DNA from: Propionibacteriaceae bacterium
GTDB lineage: Bacteria > Actinomycetota > Actinomycetes > Propionibacteriales > Propionibacteriaceae
Reading direction: 5' to 3'
NCBI GenBank assembly: GCA_003153855.1
Contig: PMBM01000043.1
Coordinates: 365 to 11,065, forward strand
Length of the DNA: 10,701 bases
A model generated the notes under the pieces. It was not told the origin of the DNA and ran no database searches. It saw only the letters and a program-made list of their open reading frames with translations. Positions 1 to 6,894 of this stretch are shown piece after piece; within the stretch, counting starts at the first letter, position 1; each line of letters opens with the position of its first letter. Made by a program: the position numbers and the translations under genes.

Positions 1-753
1 ATCGGCAAGATGTGGCGGATGCTCGGCACCGACCGCTCCACCGAGATGGTCATCTTCACTGGCACCGAGGACGTCTGGGTCACCGATTTCGAGAAGGAGA
101 GCTGGATCCCCGAGGGCGTTGACCCTGTCAACACCCGCTACGACCACATGTTCATCGATGGTCGGCGCATGCTGATCGCCCAGATCCAGGATGTCGAGGT
201 GCCCACCCTGGGCGTGCTCAGCGGCTCCGGTGGCCACACCGAGCTGGCGCTGTGCTGCGACCTAGCGATCGCTGCCGACGACATCACCATCCTCGACCCG
301 CACATGCTCGTCGGGAACGTCCCCGGGGACGGCATCCACAGCTGCTTCCTCCAGCTGATGCCCTACCGGCAGGCGGTCTGGTACCTGATGACCGGCGACA
401 AGATGACCGCAGCCCAGGCTCTGCAGTTCGGCCTGGTCTCCGAGATCGTGCCGCGTGAGCGCCTGATGGATCGCGCGTACGAGATCGCCGACCTGTTGAT
501 GGCACAGAACCGGTTCACCCGTCGCCTCGCCACCCAGGTGATGCGTCGCGGCTGGAAGCAGCGGATCGTCGACGACCTCGACATGACGTTCGGCACCGAG
601 TGCTTCGGCATGTACTGCGACTCCCACGAACACTCCAACATGCAGTCGATGAACGACTACATCGGGATCAAGCCCAACTACAAGGGCGCCATCGACCTGC
701 CGGAGAACGTGGATCGCGCGGCCGTGGCCAAGCGGGCGCACGAGGCCAACTGA
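1..753 (+). CDS. Crotonase-superfamily hydrolase, 6-oxocamphor hydrolase (beta-diketone hydrolase)-like, 5'-truncated
   Basis: The reading frame is already open at base 1, so the true start lies upstream; 250 residues are present and probably a few tens are missing. The crotonase fold is shown by the TGTEDVW segment, the EVPTLGVLSG strand, the DLAIAADD segment and the YLMTGDKMTAAQALQFGLVSEIV-type C-terminal half. The family is usually annotated enoyl-CoA hydratase/isomerase, but the VPGDGIH motif and a histidine exactly nine residues before its Asp (His codon 301-303, Asp codon 328-330) match the His145/Asp154 pair I recall for 6-oxocamphor hydrolase. A further His (codon 235-237) sits where its His122 would be, within one residue. 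Those enzymes cleave cyclic beta-diketones hydrolytically (retro-Claisen) without CoA. The job here, opening a cyclic dione that feeds the neighbouring beta-keto acid pathway, is inferred. An ordinary enoyl-CoA hydratase or a ring-opening acyl-CoA hydrolase is the alternative. Superfamily certain, subfamily likely. Confidence 0.8.
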   Translation: MGKMWRMLGTDRSTEMVIFTGTEDVWVTDFEKESWIPEGVDPVNTRYDHMFIDGRRMLIAQIQDVEVPTLGVLSGSGGHTELALCCDLAIAADDITILDPHMLVGNVPGDGIHSCFLQLMPYRQAVWYLMTGDKMTAAQALQFGLVSEIVPRERLMDRAYEIADLLMAQNRFTRRLATQVMRRGWKQRIVDDLDMTFGTECFGMYCDSHEHSNMQSMNDYIGIKPNYKGAIDLPENVDRAAVAKRAHEAN

Positions 754-765
754 CGATGGACGAGA

Positions 766-792
766 CGGGGTCGGCCATGCTGACCGACCCCG
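766..792. terminator. Stem-loop between convergent genes, putative bidirectional terminator
   Basis: CGGGGTCGG (766-774) and CCGACCCCG (784-792) form a perfect 9-bp GC-rich stem with a 9-nt loop, inside the 51-bp gap between the crotonase stop and the LysR stop on the opposite strand. Its position between converging genes suggests termination of both. There is no T-tract on either side, so it is not a classical intrinsic terminator, although U-poor terminators are common in high-GC actinobacteria. Confidence 0.55.
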
Positions 793-804
793 CTCGGCCG
801 GTGT

Positions 805-1683
805 TCAGCTGCGGATCGATTTGAGGAAGTTCAGCAGAGTCTGCTGCTGGTTGTCCTTCCGATAGATCGCCACCATCTCGAACTCCGTCTCAAGACCTGC
901 GAGTTCACAAAACCGAACCCGCGAACTATCGAAGGAGGTGCTCATGATGCGCTCGGGAATCAAAGTCATGCCCATTCCGAGGTCGACTCGGAGCATCGCC
1001 GTGTCGGTGTTTGCGACGAACTCGATGCCGCCCTCGGCGACCGGGTGGTTCCGCGTTGCCACGCGCAGTTGCCGCAGGATCGGAGGGTCGACGTGATTGG
1101 GCATGATCAGCCGTTGCCCGAGCAGGTCCTGAGGGGACATCGGATCGGGGCCGCTGTACGGATAGTCCTTGGTCATCACCGCGACGAAGCGATCGCGGCC
1201 GATCGCCACTTGAGCCAGCTGGTCGTTGTGGGGCACCTCGAAGTCCAGGGTGAACGCCAAGTCGTAGACGCCATGCACGATGCTGTCCGACAGTTCGTTG
1301 AACGGAATGTCATCGATCGTGACCTTGACGTCGGGGTAGGCGTGGATGAAGCGGTCAACCATCTGGGCGAAGGCGACGCCGAAGTTGGTCACAGTCGCGA
1401 TGGCGAGGTGCCCGGAGTGGCCTGCCTTTGCCGCGTCGAGCAGCCGGAACACCAGCTCATGGTGACGCAGCAGCAGGTCGCAATGCTCGTACAGCACGGT
1501 CCCGGCTGCGGTCAGGTTGACGTTCCGGGTGTCGCGCACGAACAACTGGACGCCGAGTTCCTTCTCGAGGTTCGCGATCTGGCGGCTCAGCGCGGACTGG
1601 CCGATGTAGAAGTGCTCTGCGGCCTTGCTGAAGTTCCTGTACATCGCGACGAACTGGAAGTACTTCAGCGACATGAGATCCAT
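805..1683 (-). CDS. LysR-family transcriptional regulator
   Basis: The 292-aa length is typical of LysR-type regulators. The N-terminal winged helix-turn-helix (about residues 1-60) is clear: MDLMSLKYFQFVA, then FSKAAEHFYIGQSALSRQI, then LEKELGVQLFVRD and LTAAG. The rest is a periplasmic-binding-protein-like effector domain, with AIATVTNFGVAFA opening subdomain I and GMGMTLIPE near the end of subdomain II. Met1 is preferred over Met4 because MDLMSLKYF lines up with the usual family start; a purine-rich GAGGGGGC stretch lies just upstream of it on the minus strand. It is transcribed divergently from the butyrate kinase operon across 86 bp, the classic arrangement for a LysR regulator controlling its neighbour and itself. 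The likely inducer is the pathway substrate or an intermediate (inference). The gene also abuts the crotonase gene, which ties that gene to the cluster. Confidence 0.95.
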   Translation of the reverse strand: MDLMSLKYFQFVAMYRNFSKAAEHFYIGQSALSRQIANLEKELGVQLFVRDTRNVNLTAAGTVLYEHCDLLLRHHELVFRLLDAAKAGHSGHLAIATVTNFGVAFAQMVDRFIHAYPDVKVTIDDIPFNELSDSIVHGVYDLAFTLDFEVPHNDQLAQVAIGRDRFVAVMTKDYPYSGPDPMSPQDLLGQRLIMPNHVDPPILRQLRVATRNHPVAEGGIEFVANTDTAMLRVDLGMGMTLIPERIMSTSFDSSRVRFCELAGLETEFEMVAIYRKDNQQQTLLNFLKSIRS

Positions 1684-1704
1684 CGGAGCCCCCTCGATCC
1701 GTCC

Positions 1705-1717
1705 TGTCGTTTCGACA
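1705..1717. promoter_or_regulatory. Candidate LysR operator (T-N11-A dyad)
   Basis: TGTCGTTTCGACA is a perfect 5-3-5 inverted repeat and matches the T-N11-A rule for LysR-type binding sites exactly. It lies in the divergent intergenic region, 22 bp from the LysR start codon and 53 bp from the butyrate kinase start. No convincing -35/-10 pair could be assigned around it. A related core occurs upstream of the oxidoreductase gene at 8277-8292. Confidence 0.6.
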
Positions 1718-1730
1718 AGGCTCTGAGCCT
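1718..1730. promoter_or_regulatory. Second 13-bp dyad abutting the LysR operator
   Basis: AGGCTCTGAGCCT is a second perfect 5-3-5 inverted repeat that begins at the base after the first dyad ends. It does not share the first dyad's sequence and has A..T rather than T..A at its ends. It could be an activation half-site, part of a hairpin in the leader, or coincidence. Confidence 0.35.
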
Positions 1731-1769
1731 AAGCCAAACCGACCTCGACCACGCAGGAGCCGTTGCGTC

Positions 1770-2894
1770 ATGAGCAGGATCCTCACCATCAACTGCGGTT
1801 CCACCTCCACCAAGGTGGCGTTCTTCGATGATGACCGCGAACTCGCCCGGGCGTCGCTCGACGTCCCGCTGACAGAGCTCGCGACCATGCCGAAGGTGCT
1901 CGATCAGACCGACTACCGGACCGGCCAGGTGCGAGAGTTCCTCGGCGCGAACGGCCTGGACGCCACCACCGCGGACATCGTGGTGGCCAGGGCTGGCACC
2001 ATCCACCACGTGCCGCACGACGGCGCCTACGCCGTCAACGAACTGATGGTTGCCACGCTTCGCTACGCCCCGGCCGCACAGCACGCCTCCGCCCTGTCGT
2101 GCCTTATCGGCCGCGACCTGGTGGCCGGGACAGGCATCCCCGTGATCATCTACGACCCGACCTGTGTGGACTCCGTGGACGAGATCGCAAAGATCACCGG
2201 GGTTCCCGAGATCGTGAACATGCCGGTCTACCACCTGCTGAATCCGAAGGCCGCCGGCCACAACTTCGCGGCGTCCATCGGCCGCGACTACGCCGACCTG
2301 AACCTGGTCATCGCCCATCTCGGCGGCGGTATCTCCATGGCTTTCCACGACCACGGACGCGTTGTCGACTGGATCTTTGACGACGGCGGGCCGATGTCGC
2401 CCCAGCGGGCCGGGGCCATCCCCACCCGCTACCTCACTGACTTCATCTACACCTCCGAGATGTCGCATCAGCAGATGCGGATGTTCCTGGCCGGCAAGGC
2501 TGGCATTGCCGCGCACCTGGGCACCCAGGACCTGCGCGAGGTCGAGGGCCGGATCGAGGCCGGCGACGAACACGCCGAAATGGTCTATCGCGCGATGGCT
2601 TACGGCGTTGCCAAAGGAATTGGCCAGCTGGCCACCGTGCGGGCCGGAAGGGTCGACCAGATCCTCCTGACCGGAGGCATCGCACACAGCGAACGGTTCA
2701 CCGGATGGGTTCGCGAGCTCGTCGAGTGGATCGCCCCCGTGACCGTGCTTCCGGGCGAGCACGAGATGGAAGCCCTCGCCGCTGGCGGCCTGCGCATCCT
2801 TCGGGGCAGCGAAACCGTCCACGACTACGACGTGTACCCGCCCGGCTACAACTCGATCGACGAGATTGTCGCCAACCCGAGCTTCTTGGCATGA
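1770..2894 (+). CDS. buk: Butyrate kinase
   Basis: It phosphorylates short-chain carboxylates reversibly; in the catabolic direction acyl phosphate plus ADP gives acid plus ATP in the cytoplasm. The 374 residues are slightly longer than the usual roughly 355-360. ASKHA-fold acetate/butyrate kinase motifs are in order: ILTINCGSTSTKVAFF at the N-terminus (phosphate loop), HASALSCLIG near residue 110, IAHLGGGISMAFHDHGRVVD near 180-200, GGPMSPQRAG just after, AGIAAHLGTQDLREVE near 250 and ILLTGGIAHSERF near 300. MSPQRAG in place of the acetate kinase pattern, together with the phosphate butyryltransferase gene nearby, favours butyrate or branched-chain acyl kinase over acetate kinase. An AGGAG ribosome site at 1755-1759 supports the ATG. 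It is first in the operon, with a 28-bp gap to the next gene. No acyl-CoA dehydrogenase or 3-hydroxyacyl-CoA dehydrogenase is in the window, so the physiological substrate may not be butyrate itself. Confidence 0.93.
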   Translation: MSRILTINCGSTSTKVAFFDDDRELARASLDVPLTELATMPKVLDQTDYRTGQVREFLGANGLDATTADIVVARAGTIHHVPHDGAYAVNELMVATLRYAPAAQHASALSCLIGRDLVAGTGIPVIIYDPTCVDSVDEIAKITGVPEIVNMPVYHLLNPKAAGHNFAASIGRDYADLNLVIAHLGGGISMAFHDHGRVVDWIFDDGGPMSPQRAGAIPTRYLTDFIYTSEMSHQQMRMFLAGKAGIAAHLGTQDLREVEGRIEAGDEHAEMVYRAMAYGVAKGIGQLATVRAGRVDQILLTGGIAHSERFTGWVRELVEWIAPVTVLPGEHEMEALAAGGLRILRGSETVHDYDVYPPGYNSIDEIVANPSFLA

Positions 2895-2922
2895 GCGCTT
2901 GTTCAACTGAAAGGAAGATCCA

Positions 2923-3789
2923 ATGGAACTGAGCAACAAGGTCGTGCTGACCGCGGCCCTCACCGGCGCTGTCACGCCCAAGGCGATCAACAACGCCATC
3001 CCCATGACCCCGGAGGAGATCTCCGAGGATGCTTACAAGGTGTGGCAGGCGGGTGCCTCCATCGTCCACTTCCACATGCGCGACGACGAGGGCCTGGGCA
3101 CCATGGACAAGGAGCGGTTCAAGAAGACCCTCGACCTGCTCAAGGCCAACCACCCTGACTGCGATGTCGTGATCAACTGCACCACCGCAGGCGACAGCCG
3201 GGCGGGGGACGACGAGCGCATGGCGCATCTTCCCTACGTCATGCCCGAGTTCGCCTCGTACGACGCAGGCTCGCTCAACTGGACCCCAGACGGCGTCTTC
3301 GTGAACAGCCCGGCCTTCCTCGAGAAGCTCGGCCTGACCATGAAGGAGCTCGGGATCAAGCCTGAGTTCGAGATCTTCGACGCTGGCATGATGGGCAACG
3401 TCGCGTACTACGCCTCCAAGGGCATCCTCGTGGCCCCGTACCACTACCAGTTCGTGCTGGGTGTCCTCGGCGGCATGCCAGCGACGGTGGAGAGCCTGGT
3501 CTACCTGAGGAACCTGCTTCCCGCGGATGCCACGTGGTCTGCCTTCGGCATCGGACGCGACCATCAGAAGATCATCTACGCCACGCTCGCGCTCGGCGGG
3601 CACATCCGGGTGGGTCTCGAGGACAACGTCTACTACGCGCGCGGTGTCAAGGCGACGAACGTCTCCCTGGTCGAGCGAGCAGTCCGGATCATCAAGGAGT
3701 TCGGCAAGGAGGTCGCCACCCCAGAAGAGGCACGGGCGATCCTCTCGCTGCCGTCCAAGTCACGCTTGGTCGAGTTGCAGCCGGCATGA
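2923..3789 (+). CDS. Beta-keto acid cleavage enzyme (BKACE, DUF849; Kce family)
   Basis: The family condenses a beta-keto acid with acetyl-CoA and cleaves the product to a new acyl-CoA plus acetoacetate, using Zn. The 288 residues are close to the family length. Visible features are the Zn-binding HxH (His49, His51 in VHFHMRD), Arg228, Glu232 and Asp233 in HIRVGLEDN (matching Kce Arg226, Glu230 zinc ligand and Asp231), Glu149 matching Kce Glu143, and Thr86 where Kce has Ser82. The N-terminal ALTGAVTPK places Val17 where Kce has Glu14, a residue I recall near the amino group of 3-keto-5-aminohexanoate. The substrate is therefore probably not an amino acid derivative, and the common database label '3-keto-5-aminohexanoate cleavage protein' is likely too specific. 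AAGGAAG at 2911-2917 is a good ribosome site. The stop overlaps the next start (ATGA). The downstream CoA-transferase and thiolase would consume its acetoacetate. Family certain, substrate unknown. Confidence 0.92.
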   Translation: MELSNKVVLTAALTGAVTPKAINNAIPMTPEEISEDAYKVWQAGASIVHFHMRDDEGLGTMDKERFKKTLDLLKANHPDCDVVINCTTAGDSRAGDDERMAHLPYVMPEFASYDAGSLNWTPDGVFVNSPAFLEKLGLTMKELGIKPEFEIFDAGMMGNVAYYASKGILVAPYHYQFVLGVLGGMPATVESLVYLRNLLPADATWSAFGIGRDHQKIIYATLALGGHIRVGLEDNVYYARGVKATNVSLVERAVRIIKEFGKEVATPEEARAILSLPSKSRLVELQPA

Positions 3790-4760
3790 CCGTCGTCAAC
3801 ACCGTCAGCGGCCCGGTCGAGGTCTCCAGCCTCGGCCGGACGCTGATGCACGAGCACCTGGTCTTCGGCTACCCCGGCCACGATGGCGACCGCACGATGT
3901 GGCGGATCGACGACGACGTCCTCGTGGCAAATGCCAGCGCAGCCGTCGAAACGGCCAAGGCGCAAGGGTTCAGCACGTTGTTCGAAGTGACCCCGAACGA
4001 CTGCGGCCGCAGCCCGTTGCTGCTGCGGCAGGTGGCGGAGGAGACGGGCTTCAACGTGATCTGCGCCACCGGCTACTACTACGAAGGCGAGGGCGCCCCG
4101 GCCTACTTCGGCTTCCGAAGCCTGTTCGCTGACATCGTCGCCGAAGTAGCGGAGCTGATGGTCGCCGAGCTCACCGAAGGGATCGCCGGTACGGGCATCA
4201 AGGCCGGCGTGATCAAGATCGGCACCAGCGAGGGTCGGATCACCGACTATGAGCTCGCCATGATCAAGGCGGCCGCCCGGGCCCAACAGGCGACCGGCGC
4301 ACCGATCATCACTCATACCCAGTCAGGCACGATGGGCCCCGACCAGGCCAGGGTTTTGGTCCAAGCCGGGGCGGACCCGTCCAAGGTGATCATCGGCCAC
4401 ATGTGCGGCAACGCCAAGGACCTGGACTACCAGCTGGCCACGCTGAAGTACGGGGTCGGCATCGGTTTTGACCGGATCGGCCTGAACAACATGTTCAACG
4501 ACATCACCGACGAGGTCCGGATGGACACCATCATGGCCCTAGTCGAGCGCGGCTACCGCGACAGGATCTTCCTGTCTCAGGACAGCGTCAACAACTGGCT
4601 GGGACGCAGTGCCGCTGGCTTCTACGACCTGCCCGCCACCGAGCATTGGAGGATCTCCCGGGTCGGTGAGCACATCCTCCCTGGACTGTTGCAGCGAGGG
4701 CTCACAGAGGCGGACCTCGACCAACTGCTCGTGGGCAACATCGCCCGACTGTGGGGCTAG
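3786..4760 (+). CDS. Phosphotriesterase-family metal-dependent hydrolase, probable lactonase
   Basis: This is a 324-residue amidohydrolase-superfamily TIM barrel of the phosphotriesterase/PTE-like lactonase group. All binuclear metal ligands are visible: His22 and His24 (LMHEHL), the carbamylated Lys144 (GVIKIGTS), His177 (ITHTQSG), His205 (IGHMCG) and Asp266 (LSQDSV), so the protein should be active. The usual natural activity in this family is lactone or ester hydrolysis rather than phosphotriester hydrolysis. The start is taken at the ATG that overlaps the BKACE stop (ATGA); the frame stays open about 250 bp further upstream, but that stretch lies inside the BKACE gene. Translational coupling with BKACE suggests it prepares or clears a compound of the same route, for example opening a delta-lactone of a 3,5-dioxo or 5-hydroxy-3-oxo acid (inference). 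The next gene starts 6 bp downstream. Confidence 0.9.
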   Translation: MTVVNTVSGPVEVSSLGRTLMHEHLVFGYPGHDGDRTMWRIDDDVLVANASAAVETAKAQGFSTLFEVTPNDCGRSPLLLRQVAEETGFNVICATGYYYEGEGAPAYFGFRSLFADIVAEVAELMVAELTEGIAGTGIKAGVIKIGTSEGRITDYELAMIKAAARAQQATGAPIITHTQSGTMGPDQARVLVQAGADPSKVIIGHMCGNAKDLDYQLATLKYGVGIGFDRIGLNNMFNDITDEVRMDTIMALVERGYRDRIFLSQDSVNNWLGRSAAGFYDLPATEHWRISRVGEHILPGLLQRGLTEADLDQLLVGNIARLWG

Positions 4761-4766
4761 ACGACC

Positions 4767-5702
4767 ATGTACGCCACCTTCGCCGAACTGCAGGCAGCGA
4801 TCCCGCCGGCCGGCCAGCCCCAACGTTGCGCGGTCGCCGGTGCCGACGACGAGCATGCCCTGGAGGCGGTCATGCTCGCCGCCCGCGAGGGATACCTGAC
4901 GCCAGTGCTGATCGGCCCGAGTGCGGCGGTCGAAGCCGTGATCGCCGGGCTGCACGTTGTCGAGCCGTACCAGCTGCACGACTGCCCCGAGGGCGCCAAC
5001 CCGGCCGAGATCGCCGTCCGCCTGGTTCGGGAGGGTGGGGCCGACTTCATTCTGAAGGGACGGATGCAGACCTCCGACCTTTTACGTCCGATCCTGAACA
5101 AGGAGACCGGGCTCAATGAGCGCGGCTTCATCACCCATTTCGGGCTGATGCAGATCGCCGGCTACCACAAGCTGCTCGCGATGAGCGACAGCGCAGTGAT
5201 CCCGTACCCATCCCTCGCCGACAAGGCCCGGATCATCACGGTGTGCACCCAAGCCCTGCGCAGCCTGGGGATCGTCCGGCCCGTTGTCGCCGCACTGTGC
5301 GCAGTCGAGACGGTCAGCCCGAAAATGCCCGAGACCCTGGACGCCCAGGCACTTGCCGAGATGGGTGCGCGAGGCGAATTCGGCGACGCGATCGTCATCG
5401 GGCCGATTTCCTACGATTTAGCGACCAGCCGAGACGCAGCAGAAATCAAGGGTTACGACTCCCCGTACGCAGGGGAGGCTGACCTGCTCCTGGTGCCGCA
5501 GATGGTCACCGGCAACGTGATGAGCAAGATCTGGAACGCCGACGAGCGGAACCTGCTCGCTGGCTGCCTGATCGGCGCACGGGTACCGGTCGGGCTCACC
5601 TCGCGCAGCGCGCCGATGGAGCAGAAGCTCGCGTCGCTGCTGCTGTGCAGTCTGCTCAGCGCAGCTGCGGACACCACCGCTACCCAAGGAGTACTGACAT
5701 GA
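4767..5702 (+). CDS. ptb: Phosphate butyryltransferase (phosphate acyltransferase)
   Basis: It exchanges CoA for phosphate on a short-chain acyl-CoA, giving the acyl phosphate used by butyrate kinase. The 311 residues match Ptb length (about 300) rather than full-length multidomain Pta. Family motifs are ADFILKGRMQTSDLL near residue 95, NERGFITHFGLMQI, the SDSAVIPYPSLADKARII stretch, RPVVAALCAVETVSPKMPET, IVIGPISYDLA and the C-terminal GEADLLLVPQMVTGN and VPVGLTSRSAP. It starts 6 bp after the phosphotriesterase-like gene; the ribosome site is weak (a GTGGGG-type stretch spanning the previous stop region), so some read-through coupling is likely. Its stop overlaps the thiolase start (ATGA). 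It sits four genes from its partner kinase rather than next to it, an unusual split of the ptb-buk pair. Propionyl-CoA, acetyl-CoA or another acyl-CoA from BKACE could be the real substrate. Confidence 0.9.
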   Translation: MYATFAELQAAIPPAGQPQRCAVAGADDEHALEAVMLAAREGYLTPVLIGPSAAVEAVIAGLHVVEPYQLHDCPEGANPAEIAVRLVREGGADFILKGRMQTSDLLRPILNKETGLNERGFITHFGLMQIAGYHKLLAMSDSAVIPYPSLADKARIITVCTQALRSLGIVRPVVAALCAVETVSPKMPETLDAQALAEMGARGEFGDAIVIGPISYDLATSRDAAEIKGYDSPYAGEADLLLVPQMVTGNVMSKIWNADERNLLAGCLIGARVPVGLTSRSAPMEQKLASLLLCSLLSAAADTTATQGVLT

Positions 5703-6889
5703 CCGAAAACCTGCCCGGGGACATCGTTGTTGTCGGCGCTGCCCGCACCCCGAACGGCCGCCTCAAGGGCGGCCTGGCAGAGGTGGATGCCGTCGAGCTG
5801 GGAGCTGCTGCGATCCGCGGCGCGCTCGCTACCGGTGGCATCGACCCAGCCGCCATCGACTTCGTGGTGATGGGCAACGTGCTTCAGGCCGGATTGGGCC
5901 AGTGCCCGGCGCGGCAGGCCGCCATCGCCGCGGGGCTCGGCTGGGACGTGCCCGCCACCACGGTGAACAAGGTTTGCCTGGCCGGGCTCGCCGCGATCAT
6001 CGATGGCGCCCGGATGATTCGCTGCGGCGACGCGTCCGTCGTGGTGGCCGGCGGCATGGAGTCCATGACCAGGGCGCCACACCTGCTGTTGGGCAGCCGG
6101 TCGGGCTGGACCTTCGGCCACGTCACGGCCATGGACTCGATGGCCAACGACGGCCTCGCCGACGCCTGGACCCACGAGGCGATGGGCTTGGACACGGACA
6201 AGCGCACAGCCGACTACCCGGCCAGCCGCGAGGAGCAGGACGCGTTCGCCGCTCGCTCGCACCAGCTAGCCGCCAAGGCGTGGGCAGAGGGGGTCTTCGC
6301 CGACGAGATCGTGCCGATCACCATCCCGGGCCGGAAGGGCGAAACGGTCATCGATGAGGACGAGGGGATCCGGGCCGACACCACTGTGGAGACGCTGGCC
6401 AAGCTGCGCCCCGCCTTCCGGCCCGACGGCACGCTCACCGCGGGCAACTCCTCCAGCATCAACGACGGGGGAGCTGCGGTGGTGCTCACCACCCGGGGGA
6501 CGGCCGAGGCAAACGGCTGGACGATCCTGGTGACCCTGCGGGCGGCCGCCCAGGTCGCCGGCCCGTCCCCGGCCCTGGCCCCACAGCCCGGGAACGCGAT
6601 CCTGCGGGCGCTGGAACTTCAGGGCTGGACGGTCGACGACCTGGATCTGGTCGAGATCAACGAGGCGTTCGCCGCCGTGGCGGTGTACGCCCTGCGTCAG
6701 CTCAGCATCCCGCTGGAGAAGGTCAACATCCACGGTGGGGGGATCGCCTACGGCCACCCACTCGGACAGTCCGGCGCCCGGCTGGTGGTCCACCTGGCCC
6801 ACGTACTGCATCGGCGGGGGAACGGACGCGGCGCTGTCGCGCTGTGCGGCGGCACCGGGCAGGGCGACGCCCTGCTGCTGGAGGTGTGA
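5699..6889 (+). CDS. Thiolase (acetyl-CoA acetyltransferase type)
   Basis: It splits acetoacetyl-CoA (or another 3-ketoacyl-CoA) with CoA to acetyl-CoA plus a shorter acyl-CoA. The 396 residues match the family. The catalytic set is complete: nucleophile Cys93 (VNKVCLAGL), Asn321 of NEAF, His353 (GHPLGQSGAR) and Cys383 (CGGTGQGDA). Three details differ from the common biosynthetic thiolase: the oxyanion-loop segment reads GGGIAYGHP rather than GGAIALGHP, the last motif is CGGTGQG rather than CIGGGQG, and the usual MGxGP segment is replaced by PALAPQPGNA, which hints at a divergent substrate range. The start is taken at the ATG overlapping the ptb stop, supported by AAGGAG at 5686-5691; the frame is open 54 bp further upstream but only inside ptb. 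In context it would recycle acetoacetate, after CoA transfer, into the acetyl-CoA that BKACE uses. Confidence 0.93.
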   Translation: MTENLPGDIVVVGAARTPNGRLKGGLAEVDAVELGAAAIRGALATGGIDPAAIDFVVMGNVLQAGLGQCPARQAAIAAGLGWDVPATTVNKVCLAGLAAIIDGARMIRCGDASVVVAGGMESMTRAPHLLLGSRSGWTFGHVTAMDSMANDGLADAWTHEAMGLDTDKRTADYPASREEQDAFAARSHQLAAKAWAEGVFADEIVPITIPGRKGETVIDEDEGIRADTTVETLAKLRPAFRPDGTLTAGNSSSINDGGAAVVLTTRGTAEANGWTILVTLRAAAQVAGPSPALAPQPGNAILRALELQGWTVDDLDLVEINEAFAAVAVYALRQLSIPLEKVNIHGGGIAYGHPLGQSGARLVVHLAHVLHRRGNGRGAVALCGGTGQGDALLLEV

Positions 6890-6894
6890 TCGAC

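Noticed and set aside
1665..3005. Long minus-strand open frame (446 codons) opposite butyrate kinase
   Set aside because: It mirrors the GC-rich third positions of buk, shows no recognisable motif, and overlaps the clear buk gene and the divergent promoter.
2698..3603. Minus-strand open frame (301 codons) across buk and BKACE
   Set aside because: Antisense shadow spanning two real genes and their junction, with no domain signal.
2923..3789. Lysine fermentation (kce) as the pathway
   Set aside because: No aminomutase, 3,5-diaminohexanoate dehydrogenase or 3-aminobutyryl-CoA ammonia-lyase gene is visible, and the Kce Glu14 position is Val.
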